Made by a program: the position numbers and the translations under genes. Of a stretch of 64,000 nt of DNA, positions 29,830-38,066 are shown piece after piece. Source of the stretch: Hyphomicrobiales bacterium (lineage in GTDB: Bacteria > Pseudomonadota > Alphaproteobacteria > Rhizobiales > Xanthobacteraceae); assembly GCA_016713235.1 (NCBI GenBank), contig JADJPN010000001.1:760308-824307 (forward strand). Reading direction: 5' to 3'. Numbering within the stretch: position 1 is the stretch's first letter; each line of letters starts with the position of its first letter. Under the pieces are notes generated by a model. The model saw nothing but the letters and a program-made list of their open reading frames with translations, was not told the origin of the DNA and searched no databases.

Positions 29830-29835
29830 GCGAAA

Positions 29836-30531
29836 ATGCGCGTGCTCGTCACACGCCCGCGTCTGGACGCCGCGCGCACGGCTTCAAGATTAGCGGCGCT
29901 TGGACATCGCACGATCATCGACCCGGTCATCGAAATCGAGGCGCTGCCATTCGAAGTGGATGCCGCGGGCATTTCCGCGATCGCATTCACGAGTTCAAAC
30001 GCGGTGCGGATCGCTGCCGCGCTGGATCATTTGAAGAATATTCCGGTCTTCGCCGTCGGCACGCGCACAGCGGAAGTCGCAATCGAAGCGGGTTTCCGGA
30101 ATGTGGGTGCCGGTGCGGGCGAAGTGAATGCGCTCGGCGAATTGATGGCGGCCGAGCTTCCGAAAGGCGCGCGGGTTTTGCATCTTGCTGGCGAAAATCT
30201 CGCGGGCGATCTTGCGGGTCGTCTCGCGCGCAGCGGAATCAAAGTAGAAACACGGGTCGTCTACCGCGCGCGAATGGCTACGCGCCTGAAACCGGAAACC
30301 GTCAGTGCCTTCCGCGAAGGCCGGATCGATGTTGTGCTGCATTACTCCGAACGGAGTGCCGCCGCGTTCGTGCGTCTCGCCGATTCCGCAGGAGTCGGTG
30401 GCGATATAGGAAAGACACGGCATCTGTGCTTTTCTTCCGCCGTGGCAATACCCCTTAAATTGTTCGGGGTACATTCCGAGATCGCGTCCGCGCCGGAAGA
30501 AACCGCGCTTCTGGAATTGCTCGGACCGTAA
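29836..30531 (+). CDS. hemD: Uroporphyrinogen-III synthase
   Basis: Cyclizes hydroxymethylbilane to uroporphyrinogen III. 231 residues. The family is poorly conserved, but MRVLVTRPRLDAARTASRLAA, FTSSNAVRIAA, VFAVGTRTAEVA and HYSERSAAAFVRL are recognisable, and the position behind hemC is decisive. 196 bp separate it from the next gene; that gap carries two inverted repeats. Confidence 0.92.
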   Translation: MRVLVTRPRLDAARTASRLAALGHRTIIDPVIEIEALPFEVDAAGISAIAFTSSNAVRIAAALDHLKNIPVFAVGTRTAEVAIEAGFRNVGAGAGEVNALGELMAAELPKGARVLHLAGENLAGDLAGRLARSGIKVETRVVYRARMATRLKPETVSAFREGRIDVVLHYSERSAAAFVRLADSAGVGGDIGKTRHLCFSSAVAIPLKLFGVHSEIASAPEETALLELLGP

Positions 30532-30577
30532 TTGGACAAGACGCGAGCCAGCGAGGAGAATTCAGTAATCCGGTTCC

Positions 30578-30619
30578 GACATTCGTATTGAATAGGGACA
30601 AACTTGATTTACGAATGTC
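30578..30619. repeat. Inverted repeat pair, element A (10-22-10)
   Basis: Perfect 10-bp arms GACATTCGTA (30578-30587) and TACGAATGTC (30610-30619) around a 22-base loop. The surrounding sequence is noticeably more AT-rich than the flanking genes. A second element with the same geometry starts 91 bp downstream. Confidence 0.7.
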
Positions 30620-30668
30620 AGAATCAAAGGATCACTAAGAACTAAGATTGCCCGCGTCCTTTCGCATT

Positions 30669-30710
30669 CGACGTTTGCTCGGAAGGTGCCGTAAAGTGAG
30701 GCAAACGTCG
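30669..30710. repeat. Inverted repeat pair, element B (10-22-10)
   Basis: Perfect 10-bp arms CGACGTTTGC (30669-30678) and GCAAACGTCG (30701-30710), again with a 22-base loop. It ends 18 bases before the Mic60 start codon. The arms resemble those of element A by transitions (GACATTCG against GACGTTTG). Confidence 0.7.
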
Positions 30711-30727
30711 GATACGGGACGCTGGTT

Positions 30728-31816
30728 ATGAGCGAATCTGATCGCGAGCAGGAAAGCGGGCCGAATCCGCGGCCGAAGCGGCAACCGCCGGTCATCGACG
30801 CGCAAGCCAAGGACGTGACGCCGCCGGAGCCCGAGACCAAAGCAACGGATGAGGGCGATGCTGCCGAGCCGATGCAGAACGATATGAAGAAGGTTGAATG
30901 GCGCGCGATGCTGCCGGCGCTAGCCGTCGCAGGGGTGTGCGGTGTTGCCGCAGGGTTGTTCGGGTCGTGGCTGTTTTCATCCGGTGCGCCGCAAGGCGCG
31001 GAGTCTTCGGCCATCAATAATACGATCGCACAGCTATCCTCGCGCCTGACGCAGCAGGAAACCAAAACGCCGCCGGTTATCGATCTTGCGCCGCTTACGG
31101 AGCGCAGCGCGAAGCTGGAAACGGCGGCCGGCGAACTGCGCGGCGAAATCGCACAAGTCAGAAAGCTCGTGGAAGCACAGGCCAAAGCGCCGAGCGCGGC
31201 GGAATTGAATGCAGTCAACCGGCGCCTTGCGCAGGTCGAAGAAAAAGTCGGTACGCTTGCCGCAGCACCAAAGCCCGAGCCTAAAAACGAGACGCAGCCG
31301 GTGGAAGTGGTGGTGCTCGGTGCGCTGCGCGATGCGGTTGCCGCGGGGACTCCCTTTGCCAGCGAGTTGAGCGCGGTGCGCGGCATTTTGAAAGAGCGCG
31401 CCGCTTCGCTTGCGCCACTCGACAAGTTTTCGAAAGCAGGCTTGCCGACGGTCGCGGCACTTTCAAACCGTTTCGAGCCGCTGGCAGCCAAGCTCGCGAA
31501 TCCACAGCCGCCGATGAAAGACAGCGGCGTCTTCACGCGGCTCTGGAACAACGCGGGCAAGCTGGTCGAAGTGCGCCCGGTTGGCGAGCCGCAAGGTTCA
31601 GACGCAGGCGCGGTTGTTGCGCGCATGGAAAGCAAGCTCGCGCGTGGCGATCTCGCCGGAGCGCTTGATGAAGCCAAAGCGTTGCCGCCGTCGTCGCGAG
31701 AGCTTGCAAAAGATTGGTTTGAAGCGGCCGAACAGCGCCGCGCCGCGGATGCCGCGATTAGGGGTCTGATCAGTGCGGCGCTGGCCGCGATTTCCGCGGA
31801 GCGCCCGAAGCAGTGA
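30728..31816 (+). CDS. Mic60/mitofilin-like inner-membrane protein
   Basis: 362 residues. A proline- and charge-rich cytoplasmic N-terminus is followed by one membrane span at residues 61-83 (LPALAVAGVCGVAAGLFGSWLF), then a predicted coiled coil (about 95-175: ERSAKLETAAGELRGEIAQV, RRLAQVEEKVGTL) and a C-terminal helical mitofilin-like domain ending near ARGDLAGALDEAKALPPSSREL. Alphaproteobacterial Mic60, the ancestor of mitochondrial MICOS Mic60, is found exactly here between hemD and hemY and shapes intracytoplasmic membranes where these exist. Identification rests on architecture and position. Confidence 0.85.
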   Translation: MSESDREQESGPNPRPKRQPPVIDAQAKDVTPPEPETKATDEGDAAEPMQNDMKKVEWRAMLPALAVAGVCGVAAGLFGSWLFSSGAPQGAESSAINNTIAQLSSRLTQQETKTPPVIDLAPLTERSAKLETAAGELRGEIAQVRKLVEAQAKAPSAAELNAVNRRLAQVEEKVGTLAAAPKPEPKNETQPVEVVVLGALRDAVAAGTPFASELSAVRGILKERAASLAPLDKFSKAGLPTVAALSNRFEPLAAKLANPQPPMKDSGVFTRLWNNAGKLVEVRPVGEPQGSDAGAVVARMESKLARGDLAGALDEAKALPPSSRELAKDWFEAAEQRRAADAAIRGLISAALAAISAERPKQ

Positions 31817-33378
31817 TACGCATAGTTTTCTTTCTGCTCGGCGTCACCGCGCTCGCTTTGGGCACAATGTGGATCGTCGAGCGTCCCGGCGAGATCGTAC
31901 TGACCTGGCAGGGCTGGCGCATTGCGACGAGCTTCACGGTTGCGCTGGTTGCGCTGGCTGCGCTGCTCGTGGCGACGATTTTCGTCTGGTCGATTTTCCG
32001 CTTCTTCGCGATGGCGCCCGGCAACATGTCGGTGTTCCTCCGCGCGCGCCGGGAAGAGCGTGGCTGGCGTGCGCTTTCACGCGGCATGATCGCGGTCGGG
32101 GCCGGCAATCTTCAACTCGCGCGCAATTCGGCGAATGAAGCGCAAAAAATCCTCGGCAGCGAGCCGCTTGCGATGCTGCTCGCGGCGCAGACGGCGCAGC
32201 TCGACGGCGATGCGCCGCGCGCGGAAGCGGAGTTCCGCGCGATGCTGGCGCAGCCGGAAACGCGGCTTCTCGGGTTGCGCGGGCTCTATCTCGAAGCCCG
32301 GCGGCGCGATGATTTTCACGCGGCACAGGATGCGGCGGAAGAGGCGTCGAAATCCGACGCCAGCATTCTGTGGGCGTCTGAAGCGCTTCTGGAATTTCAA
32401 AGCATTCGCGGCGAGTGGGACGAGGCGCTGGCGACGGTCGAGCGCGAATATAAAGCCGGCACGATCGATAAATCGGCGATGAGACGGCGCCGCGCGGTGC
32501 TGCTGACCGCGCAGGGCCTTGTCAGCGAACATAGCGACGCCGAGAAGGCGCTGGTGCTCGCGCGCGAAGCGGCGAAGCTTGCGCCGTCTCTCGTTCCGGC
32601 GGCTTCGCTCGCCGGAAGGCTCGAGGCAAAAAGCGGTTCGCTTCGCCGCGCGCAGCGCGTGATCGAGAAGGCGTGGGCCATCGCGCCGCATCCTGAACTC
32701 GCGGAATCCTATGGCGGCCTGCGTTTGCAGGATTCGGCAAAGGAACGTCTCGCGCGCATCGAGGCGCTCGCGCAGAAAAACCCCGATCATCCGGAGGCCG
32801 CGATCGCGATCGCGCGGGCCGCGATCGAAGCACGGGATTTTTTAGCGGCGCGTGAAGCGCTGCAGCCGTTTGCTGCGAACCCGACGCAAGCCATGTGTCT
32901 GATGATGGCCGAGATCGAAGCGCTCGAGCACGGCGATCACGGTAAGGCGCGCGAGTGGACCGTGCGCGCGGTGCGGGCGCAGCGCGATCTGGCGTGGGTC
33001 GCGGATGGATATATCTCCGAGCGCTGGCTTCCGGCTTCGCCGCTCAGCGGAAGGCTGGATGCGTTCGAATGGAAAGAGCCGCCGGTCGCGCCGGCCGGGC
33101 CAATTCTCGAACATGTCGTCGAGCAGGGCTTTGCGGAGCCGGCGCCTGCGCCCGCTCCCGTTCAGGCGATCGCGCCTTCGGTGGCGGCCAAACCCTCCGA
33201 GGACATTCTTCTGGTCCCGGAGGATGCGCGCCCACGTGCGCAGCCGAAGCGCCCCGCGATTGCGCCAGTTATCGCCGAGCCGCCGCTGCCGGACGATCCG
33301 GGTCCGGATCCAGAGCGCGATGAGGACGCAGAGGCCTCGAAATCGGTGCTGCGCGGGTGGTTTAATCGTCCTGCTTGA
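31813..33378 (+). CDS. hemY: HemY-like TPR membrane protein
   Basis: 521 residues. Two N-terminal membrane spans (residues 3-25 and 40-62) are followed by the HemY_N signature FRFFAMAPGNMSVFLRARREERGWRALSRG and tetratricopeptide repeats to about residue 400. A proline/alanine-rich acidic tail ends KSVLRGWFNRPA. The name comes from heme operons; this is not protoporphyrinogen oxidase, and the role is unsettled. The GTG start overlaps the Mic60 stop as GTGA. Confidence 0.92.
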   Translation: MIRIVFFLLGVTALALGTMWIVERPGEIVLTWQGWRIATSFTVALVALAALLVATIFVWSIFRFFAMAPGNMSVFLRARREERGWRALSRGMIAVGAGNLQLARNSANEAQKILGSEPLAMLLAAQTAQLDGDAPRAEAEFRAMLAQPETRLLGLRGLYLEARRRDDFHAAQDAAEEASKSDASILWASEALLEFQSIRGEWDEALATVEREYKAGTIDKSAMRRRRAVLLTAQGLVSEHSDAEKALVLAREAAKLAPSLVPAASLAGRLEAKSGSLRRAQRVIEKAWAIAPHPELAESYGGLRLQDSAKERLARIEALAQKNPDHPEAAIAIARAAIEARDFLAAREALQPFAANPTQAMCLMMAEIEALEHGDHGKAREWTVRAVRAQRDLAWVADGYISERWLPASPLSGRLDAFEWKEPPVAPAGPILEHVVEQGFAEPAPAPAPVQAIAPSVAAKPSEDILLVPEDARPRAQPKRPAIAPVIAEPPLPDDPGPDPERDEDAEASKSVLRGWFNRPA

Positions 33379-33420
33379 AATGACCGGCCCCTGCCGCTAT
33401 CAGGTCGCCGTCCAGGGTAA

Positions 33421-33496
33421 GCCGCAATAGCTCAGCTGGTAGAGCACGTCATTCGTAATGACGGGGTCACAGGTTCGAATCCTGTTTGCGGCACCA
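33421..33496 (+). tRNA. tRNA-Thr (CGT)
   Basis: 76-nt cloverleaf: acceptor GCCGCAA/TTGCGGC, D-arm TAGCTCAGCTGGTAGAGC, anticodon arm CGTCA-TTCGTAA-TGACG with anticodon CGT, T-arm ACAGGTTCGAATCCTGT, discriminator A, CCA encoded. It lies 42 bp behind the HemY gene. Confidence 0.97.
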
Positions 33497-33524
33497 CTTC
33501 TCCTCCGCGCTATTTTCTTCCGCG

Positions 33525-34004
33525 CTATTTCTTTTTCCGCTTCGTGGCCTTGGGTGCTGCGTATTTCTCCCAGTCGTGCTCCAGCATCCGCAGCCGGCTC
33601 GTGACGGAAAGCAGAAACGCGCTCGACCAGCCGATCAGGATCAGCCCGGTGACGCCTTCAAAGGCGCCGAATATGCGCCACCGCGGTCCGAGCACGATGT
33701 CGCCGAAACCAAGCGTCGAATAGGATACGGCGGAGAAATAGACCGCAGTTTGAAGGTCCGGCAGGGCTACGAAAATGACGTAGGCGAAAGCATAGAGCCA
33801 GATCTCGATGCCGTGGACGATGAAGACGCCCAAGGTCACAACGACGATCAACCCGAGCTGGCGAACAATATCCTGCCTGCTCCCAGCCGGTGCCGCCCGG
33901 TCCGCATTCTGGCGCAGTAAATGCAGAAGCGTGAGGATTCCCGCGAGGTGAACGCAGACAGCGACGCACGTCATCGCGCCGCCGAGAAAAAGAGCCAAAA
34001 GCAT
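33525..34004 (-). CDS. Two-TM potassium-channel-type protein
   Basis: 159-residue membrane protein with hydrophobic segments at about residues 3-28, 50-80 and 112-135 and a pore loop between the last two: the selectivity-filter-like TLGFGD at 97-102 follows AVYFSAVSYS. This is the Ion_trans_2 pattern. The filter differs from the classic TVGYGD, so ion preference cannot be assumed. It has no RCK or cyclic-nucleotide domain; the tail is lysine-rich (PKATKRKKK). Confidence 0.85.
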   Translation of the reverse strand: MLLALFLGGAMTCVAVCVHLAGILTLLHLLRQNADRAAPAGSRQDIVRQLGLIVVVTLGVFIVHGIEIWLYAFAYVIFVALPDLQTAVYFSAVSYSTLGFGDIVLGPRWRIFGAFEGVTGLILIGWSSAFLLSVTSRLRMLEHDWEKYAAPKATKRKKK

Positions 34005-34090
34005 CAGAGACCTTTCGAAGCCGCGCTTCCGGTATGAAAACGGCTCATGGTATTGTGCCTTACGCCGACTTCCAATGGACCGGGCTTTTC

Positions 34091-34558
34091 ATGCTTCAAT
34101 CTCTCGCCGACCTGATCGCGGCAGTCTCCGGAAACGACGAGGCTGGAAAAAAATTCGACGACAACGATTATCGCCTGTCGGCGGCGGCGTTGCTGGTTCA
34201 TGTCGCGGCTTCCGATGATAGTTTCGACGAGGCCGAGCGCGGCGTGCTGCATGACGCGCTGACGCAGCGCTTCGACGTCGGGGCGGATGCCGCCAGCGCG
34301 ATGATCGAAGCGGCGGTGACGGCGGATCGCGAGGCGATCGACCTTTACCAGTTCACAAGTATGGTCAATCGTGCGCTCGACGACGACGGCAAGAAGAAGC
34401 TCGTCGAGATGCTGTTTCTGATCGGCTATGCCGACGGCAAGCTCACCGAATTCGAGAACAATATCGTGTGGCGCGCGTCGGAGCTTTTGCATGTTTCCAC
34501 GCAGGACCGCACGGAAATCCGCCGTCGGGTCCGTGCCGGAATCGGAGATCGCGCATGA
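34091..34558 (+). CDS. TerB-family protein
   Basis: 155-residue all-helical TerB/DjlA-type domain protein. Signatures are AAALLVHVAASDDSFDEAERGVL and KKLVEMLFLIGYADGKLTEFENNIVWR, the two acidic repeats that bind metal in TerB. No other tellurite-resistance gene is nearby, so a ter function should not be assumed. An open frame begins at 34034, but MLQSLADLIAAV at 34091 fits. The stop overlaps the SDR start as ATGA. Confidence 0.9.
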   Translation: MLQSLADLIAAVSGNDEAGKKFDDNDYRLSAAALLVHVAASDDSFDEAERGVLHDALTQRFDVGADAASAMIEAAVTADREAIDLYQFTSMVNRALDDDGKKKLVEMLFLIGYADGKLTEFENNIVWRASELLHVSTQDRTEIRRRVRAGIGDRA

Positions 34559-35322
34559 ACAATGTCACAGTGATCACCGGTGCATCGGGCGGCATCGGCG
34601 AGGAACTCGCCTATTGCGCGGCGAAAGCCGGACGCAAACTCGTGCTGGTCGCGCGTTCGGCGGACAAGATGAAAGCGGTCGCGGACAAGATCGTCGCGCT
34701 CGGCGCGCCGGCCCCGGAAATCGTCGCACTCGATCTGGGTAATCCTGCATCCGGCGAAGCGCTCGCCAATACGCTTAAGCAAAAGAACCTCAAGGTTTTC
34801 GAGCTGATCAACAATGCAGGTTATGGGCTCGCAGGGCGGTTCGAGGAGCTGGATGCCGCCGACCAGATCGGCATGGTCGATCTCAATGTGCGCGTGTTGA
34901 CCGATCTCACGCGGCGTTTCCTGCCGGAAATCATCGAAGCAAAGGGCGGCGTGATGAACGTCGCGTCGACCGCGGCGTTCCAGCCGGGGCCGAACATGGC
35001 GGTCTACTACGCGAGCAAGGCCTATGTGCTCTCGTTCTCGGAGGCGATCTGGTACGAGCTCAAGGGCCGCGTACGCGTGACGTGCCTTTGTCCCGGTCCG
35101 GTTCCGACCGGATTTTCGGGTCGTGCGAACAAGGGCCAGGATTTGCGGCTCATGAAACTCTCCATGACATCCGCGGATTTCGTCGCCTCGCGCGGCTGGG
35201 AGCGCTTCCAGCGCGGACAGCGGGTCGTCGTGCCTGGCGTGCTCAACGAGATTTCGACAACGCTCGCGCCGCTGACGCCCAGGGCTCTGACGCTGTCGCT
35301 TGCTTCGCGGCTGTCGCGTTAG
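34555..35322 (+). CDS. Short-chain dehydrogenase/reductase
   Basis: 255-residue Rossmann oxidoreductase of the SDR family. The cofactor motif is TGASGGIGEELA (residues 8-19), the structural motif NNAG, the catalytic serine is in VASTAAF and the YASK motif gives Tyr and Lys (VYYASKAYV). An arginine shortly after the second strand (LVARSADK) suggests NADP. Similar to the YqjQ/DltE-like group; substrate unknown. Translationally coupled to the TerB gene. Confidence 0.92.
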   Translation: MNNVTVITGASGGIGEELAYCAAKAGRKLVLVARSADKMKAVADKIVALGAPAPEIVALDLGNPASGEALANTLKQKNLKVFELINNAGYGLAGRFEELDAADQIGMVDLNVRVLTDLTRRFLPEIIEAKGGVMNVASTAAFQPGPNMAVYYASKAYVLSFSEAIWYELKGRVRVTCLCPGPVPTGFSGRANKGQDLRLMKLSMTSADFVASRGWERFQRGQRVVVPGVLNEISTTLAPLTPRALTLSLASRLSR

Positions 35323-35390
35323 GGCCGCCATGCCGCTTCGGCCGTTGAACTGCGCGCCGCGTCGTGCGACCAAATAGACGCGTGACGAAG

Positions 35391-36140
35391 ATGGCAAAAA
35401 AGATTCTCACGATCCTGCAGCAGGAGCGCTCCACCCCCGGCAGGGTCGGACGATTGCTGGTCGAGCGCGGTTTCACGCTCGACATCCGCAAACCCTGTCT
35501 TGGCGACGAATTGCCCGCCACGATGGAAGACCATGTCGGCGCCATGATCTTCGGCGGGCCGATGTCGGCGAACGACGATCACGACGGCATCAAGCGCGAA
35601 ATCGAATGGTGCGAAGTGCCGCTGAAGGAAGACAAGCCGTTCCTCGGCATCTGTCTCGGCGCGCAGATGATGGCCAAGCAACTCGGCGCCAAGGTCGATT
35701 CTCACGAGAAGGGTCTCACCGAGATCGGCTATTACCCGTTGCGTGCAACCGAGGAAGGCAGAGCCATGCTCGAATGGCCGGACCATACCTATAAGTGGCA
35801 CAGCGAGGGCTTTTCGCTGCCCTCGGGCGCGGTGCGGCTGGCGGCAAGCGACGCCTTCGAGAATCAGGCGTTCCGCTTCGGACGAGCGGCGTATGGCGTG
35901 CAATTTCATCCCGAAGTGACGCACCTGATGATGTGCCGCTGGACCACGATCGCAGCACACCGGCTGGAGCTTCCCGGCGCAAAAAGCCGAACCGAACATT
36001 TCGACGGACGCTATCAGCACGACGCTAAAGTGCGGGTCTGGCTCGACCGCTTTCTCGATCATTGGACCGGGCTGATGAATTTGCCGGGCGAAAATTCGCA
36101 AAATGCGAAAAGCGCCGCAAAATGCGAAAGCCCGCGCTGA
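35391..36140 (+). CDS. Class I glutamine amidotransferase-like protein
   Basis: 249 residues, GMP-synthase-like glutaminase domain. The nucleophile is Cys88 in FLGICLGAQMMA, and the dyad is His173 and Glu175 in QFHPEV. No synthetase domain is attached, so the partner or substrate (for example a gamma-glutamyl hydrolase role) is unknown. A GTG three codons upstream (35382) is an alternative start. The tail is repetitive (ENSQNAKSAAKCES) and may be non-functional extension. Confidence 0.9.
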   Translation: MAKKILTILQQERSTPGRVGRLLVERGFTLDIRKPCLGDELPATMEDHVGAMIFGGPMSANDDHDGIKREIEWCEVPLKEDKPFLGICLGAQMMAKQLGAKVDSHEKGLTEIGYYPLRATEEGRAMLEWPDHTYKWHSEGFSLPSGAVRLAASDAFENQAFRFGRAAYGVQFHPEVTHLMMCRWTTIAAHRLELPGAKSRTEHFDGRYQHDAKVRVWLDRFLDHWTGLMNLPGENSQNAKSAAKCESPR

Positions 36141-36293
36141 TCGCGGGGCGAACTCTTCTCAATCTATTGAATCGGATTTTCGTGGCGTACCGCATCTGGT
36201 GCGAGCGTGACGCGTAATCACTTGGCAAGGCTGTTGCTGAAGGAATGCCAGCCGGCATCAGGTAATGCGTCGCCGGTTCATCGTGTACCTAGG

Positions 36294-36323
36294 GGACGGT
36301 GGCTAAGACCCCAGCCGCCGTCC
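36294..36323. terminator. Strong hairpin between convergent genes
   Basis: 11-bp stem GGACGGTGGCT/AGCCGCCGTCC (one G-T pair) with an 8-base loop, 5 bp from the end of the EamA transporter gene and 150 bp after the amidotransferase gene. It lacks a proper T-run on either side, so it may be a weak bidirectional terminator or an mRNA-stabilising element. Nothing else is visible in 36141-36293. Confidence 0.45.
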
Positions 36324-36328
36324 CTCTC

Positions 36329-37210
36329 TCACTTGAGGTCTGCGTTACGGACCTGCTGCAGCTGCACGAGGATTGCCGCCGATAGAATGGCGGCTGCACC
36401 CAACGCGCCGAGATACGTTAAGCCTTCGTTAAAAACGAGCCAGGCGCCGAAGGCCGCGAACAGCGTCTCCGTCATGATGATGATCGCCGCTTCGGACGGC
36501 GATGTTGCCCGCAGCGCGAAGGTGAGAATCGTAAAGCTTATCGCGGTCGAAAGCAGGCCGACATAAAGAATGTTGGGAACTGCCGCACGCAATCCATCGA
36601 ACGTGACGGTCTCGAATAAAAGCGCGCCCGCGAGCGCGGTTACACCGACCACCGCGAATTGAATCACCGAAAATAATATCGAGCGGCCCATCGGCGCGGC
36701 GATGCCGACGATCACCATGTGAAGCGCCCAGAACGCAGCGGACAACGCGACGAGTCCATCGCCAATCCCGAAGCCCGTAAGCGTACCGCCGCCGCCGAGC
36801 AGCCAGGTGCCGACAAAGGAGAGCGCGACCGCGAGCCAGATCGGCGCCGCGATCGGATCGCGCATCAAGGCAAAGCTGATGAAGGGCGTGATCACCACAT
36901 AAAGCGCGGTGAGAAAAGCGGTGTTGGTGACGGAAGCCGTAATCAACCCCGCCTGTTGCAGCACCGCGGCGGTAACGAAGGCGAGCCCCGCGAAGATTCC
37001 CGTCCGCAGATAATTGCCGGCGATCGGGATCGTGGAGCGCCGGTGCTCGACATAGGCGAGGGGCGCCAGCACCAGCGCGGCGAGCAGCGCGCGCGAGCCC
37101 ACGAAGGTGAAAGGACCGATGTGGTCCATCGCCGACTTCTGAAACAGGAAGGCGAAACCCCAGATCGCGGCGCAGGCGAGAAGCAGCAGATCGGCGCGGA
37201 TACGGGTCAT
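36329..37210 (-). CDS. EamA-family DMT transporter
   Basis: 293-residue inner-membrane protein with ten hydrophobic segments in two EamA repeats. Repeat one starts LLLLACAAIWGFAFLFQKSAM, and repeat two starts near GLVALSAAFWALHMVIVGIA and ends in AAIIIMTETLFAAFGAWLVFNE. It resembles exporters of metabolites such as amino acids, but substrates cannot be read from sequence. Confidence 0.92.
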   Translation of the reverse strand: MTRIRADLLLLACAAIWGFAFLFQKSAMDHIGPFTFVGSRALLAALVLAPLAYVEHRRSTIPIAGNYLRTGIFAGLAFVTAAVLQQAGLITASVTNTAFLTALYVVITPFISFALMRDPIAAPIWLAVALSFVGTWLLGGGGTLTGFGIGDGLVALSAAFWALHMVIVGIAAPMGRSILFSVIQFAVVGVTALAGALLFETVTFDGLRAAVPNILYVGLLSTAISFTILTFALRATSPSEAAIIIMTETLFAAFGAWLVFNEGLTYLGALGAAAILSAAILVQLQQVRNADLK

Positions 37211-37233
37211 CAGGCGTATTTATAGAGGACCGC

Positions 37234-37309
37234 TGGTGGAGCCGAGGGGAGTTGAACCCCTGACCTCTGCAGTGCGATTGCAGCGCTCTCCCAACTGAGC
37301 TACGGCCCC
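37234..37309 (-). tRNA. tRNA-Ala (CGC)
   Basis: 76-nt cloverleaf on the minus strand: acceptor GGGGCCG/CGGCTCC, D-arm TAGCTCAGTTGGGAGAGC, anticodon arm CTGCA-ATCGCAC-TGCAG with anticodon CGC, T-arm AGGGGTTCAACTCCCCT, CCA encoded. Confidence 0.96.
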
Positions 37310-37444
37310 GGTCCGGCGAGGCGGCATCTAGGGCGGGCCTCCGAAGGGTGTCAAGAACCGCGTTAAGGACGCGGGTTCCTGCATCTTCCTTTCGTCGCCC
37401 GGCACGGCTATCTAGTCCCCGGATTTCGAGGGGGAGCTTCCCGA

Positions 37445-37726
37445 ATGAACCCGTTTCTCTGGCTTCTGGACACCGTCATCACGCTCTACATCTGGGTGCT
37501 GATTGCGTCCGCCGTGCTTTCCTGGCTCGTCGCCTTCAACGTGGTGAACCCCTATAACAATGTGGTTCGCGCCATCTCCGGCGCGCTCTATCAATTGACC
37601 GAGCCGCTGCTGCGGCCGATTCGAAACGTGCTGCCCAATCTCGGCGGCCTCGATATTTCGCCGGTCATCCTGATCCTGATCTTGATGTTCGTTCGCCAGA
37701 CCGTGTTCTGGCTGTTCACGCGCTGA
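37445..37726 (+). CDS. YggT family membrane protein
   Basis: 93-residue protein with two hydrophobic segments (residues 5-28 and 70-92) separated by LTEPLLRPIRNVLPNLGGLDISP, the YggT signature. The family is linked to membrane or cell-division topology and osmotic stress, without a defined activity. It heads a yggT-DUF167-folD run on this strand. Confidence 0.92.
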   Translation: MNPFLWLLDTVITLYIWVLIASAVLSWLVAFNVVNPYNNVVRAISGALYQLTEPLLRPIRNVLPNLGGLDISPVILILILMFVRQTVFWLFTR

Positions 37727-37743
37727 GCACGATCGCAGCGCAC

Positions 37744-38066
37744 ATGACGCGCCTCCTTGGCGCGCGGTGGCAGGCGGTGTTCTTCTCGATCTGCGCGTTA
37801 CGCCGAGGAGCGGGCGCGATGCCGTCGAAGGAATCGAGCGCTTGGCGAGTGGGCAACCGGTTCTGAAATTGCGCGTGCGGGCGCTGCCCGCCGATGGCGA
37901 GGCGAACGCCGCGGTGATTGCGCTGGTCGCGAAATCGCTGAAATTGCAGAAGTCGAACGTATCGCTTGAACGCGGCAGCGCTTCGCGTGTTAAAACGCTG
38001 CGGCTTGCTGGAGACGCGAACGCGATTTCTTCAGCGCTGGAAAAAATCACACGAGAGCAAACGTGA
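37744..38066 (+). CDS. DUF167 (YggU) protein, N-terminal frameshift
   Basis: About 107 residues. The intact frame starts at a GTG at 37767 and shows the family core LLDLRVTPRSGRDAVEGIE and RVRALPADGEANAAVIALVAKSL. The family motif PPWR is visible just upstream in that frame (from 37752) but lacks a start there, while an ATG at 37744 is one base out of phase. Restoring a C near 37752-37753 joins them as MTRPPWRAVAGGV. I therefore place the start at 37744. Function unknown. The stop overlaps the folD start as GTGA. Confidence 0.82.

Noticed and set aside
30562..31677. 371-codon frame opposite the Mic60-like gene
   Set aside because: Serine/alanine-rich shadow; the plus-strand protein has a membrane span, coiled coil and operon context.
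34091..34558. Tellurite-resistance operon
   Set aside because: A single TerB domain without TerC, TerD or TerZ neighbours is not evidence for resistance.
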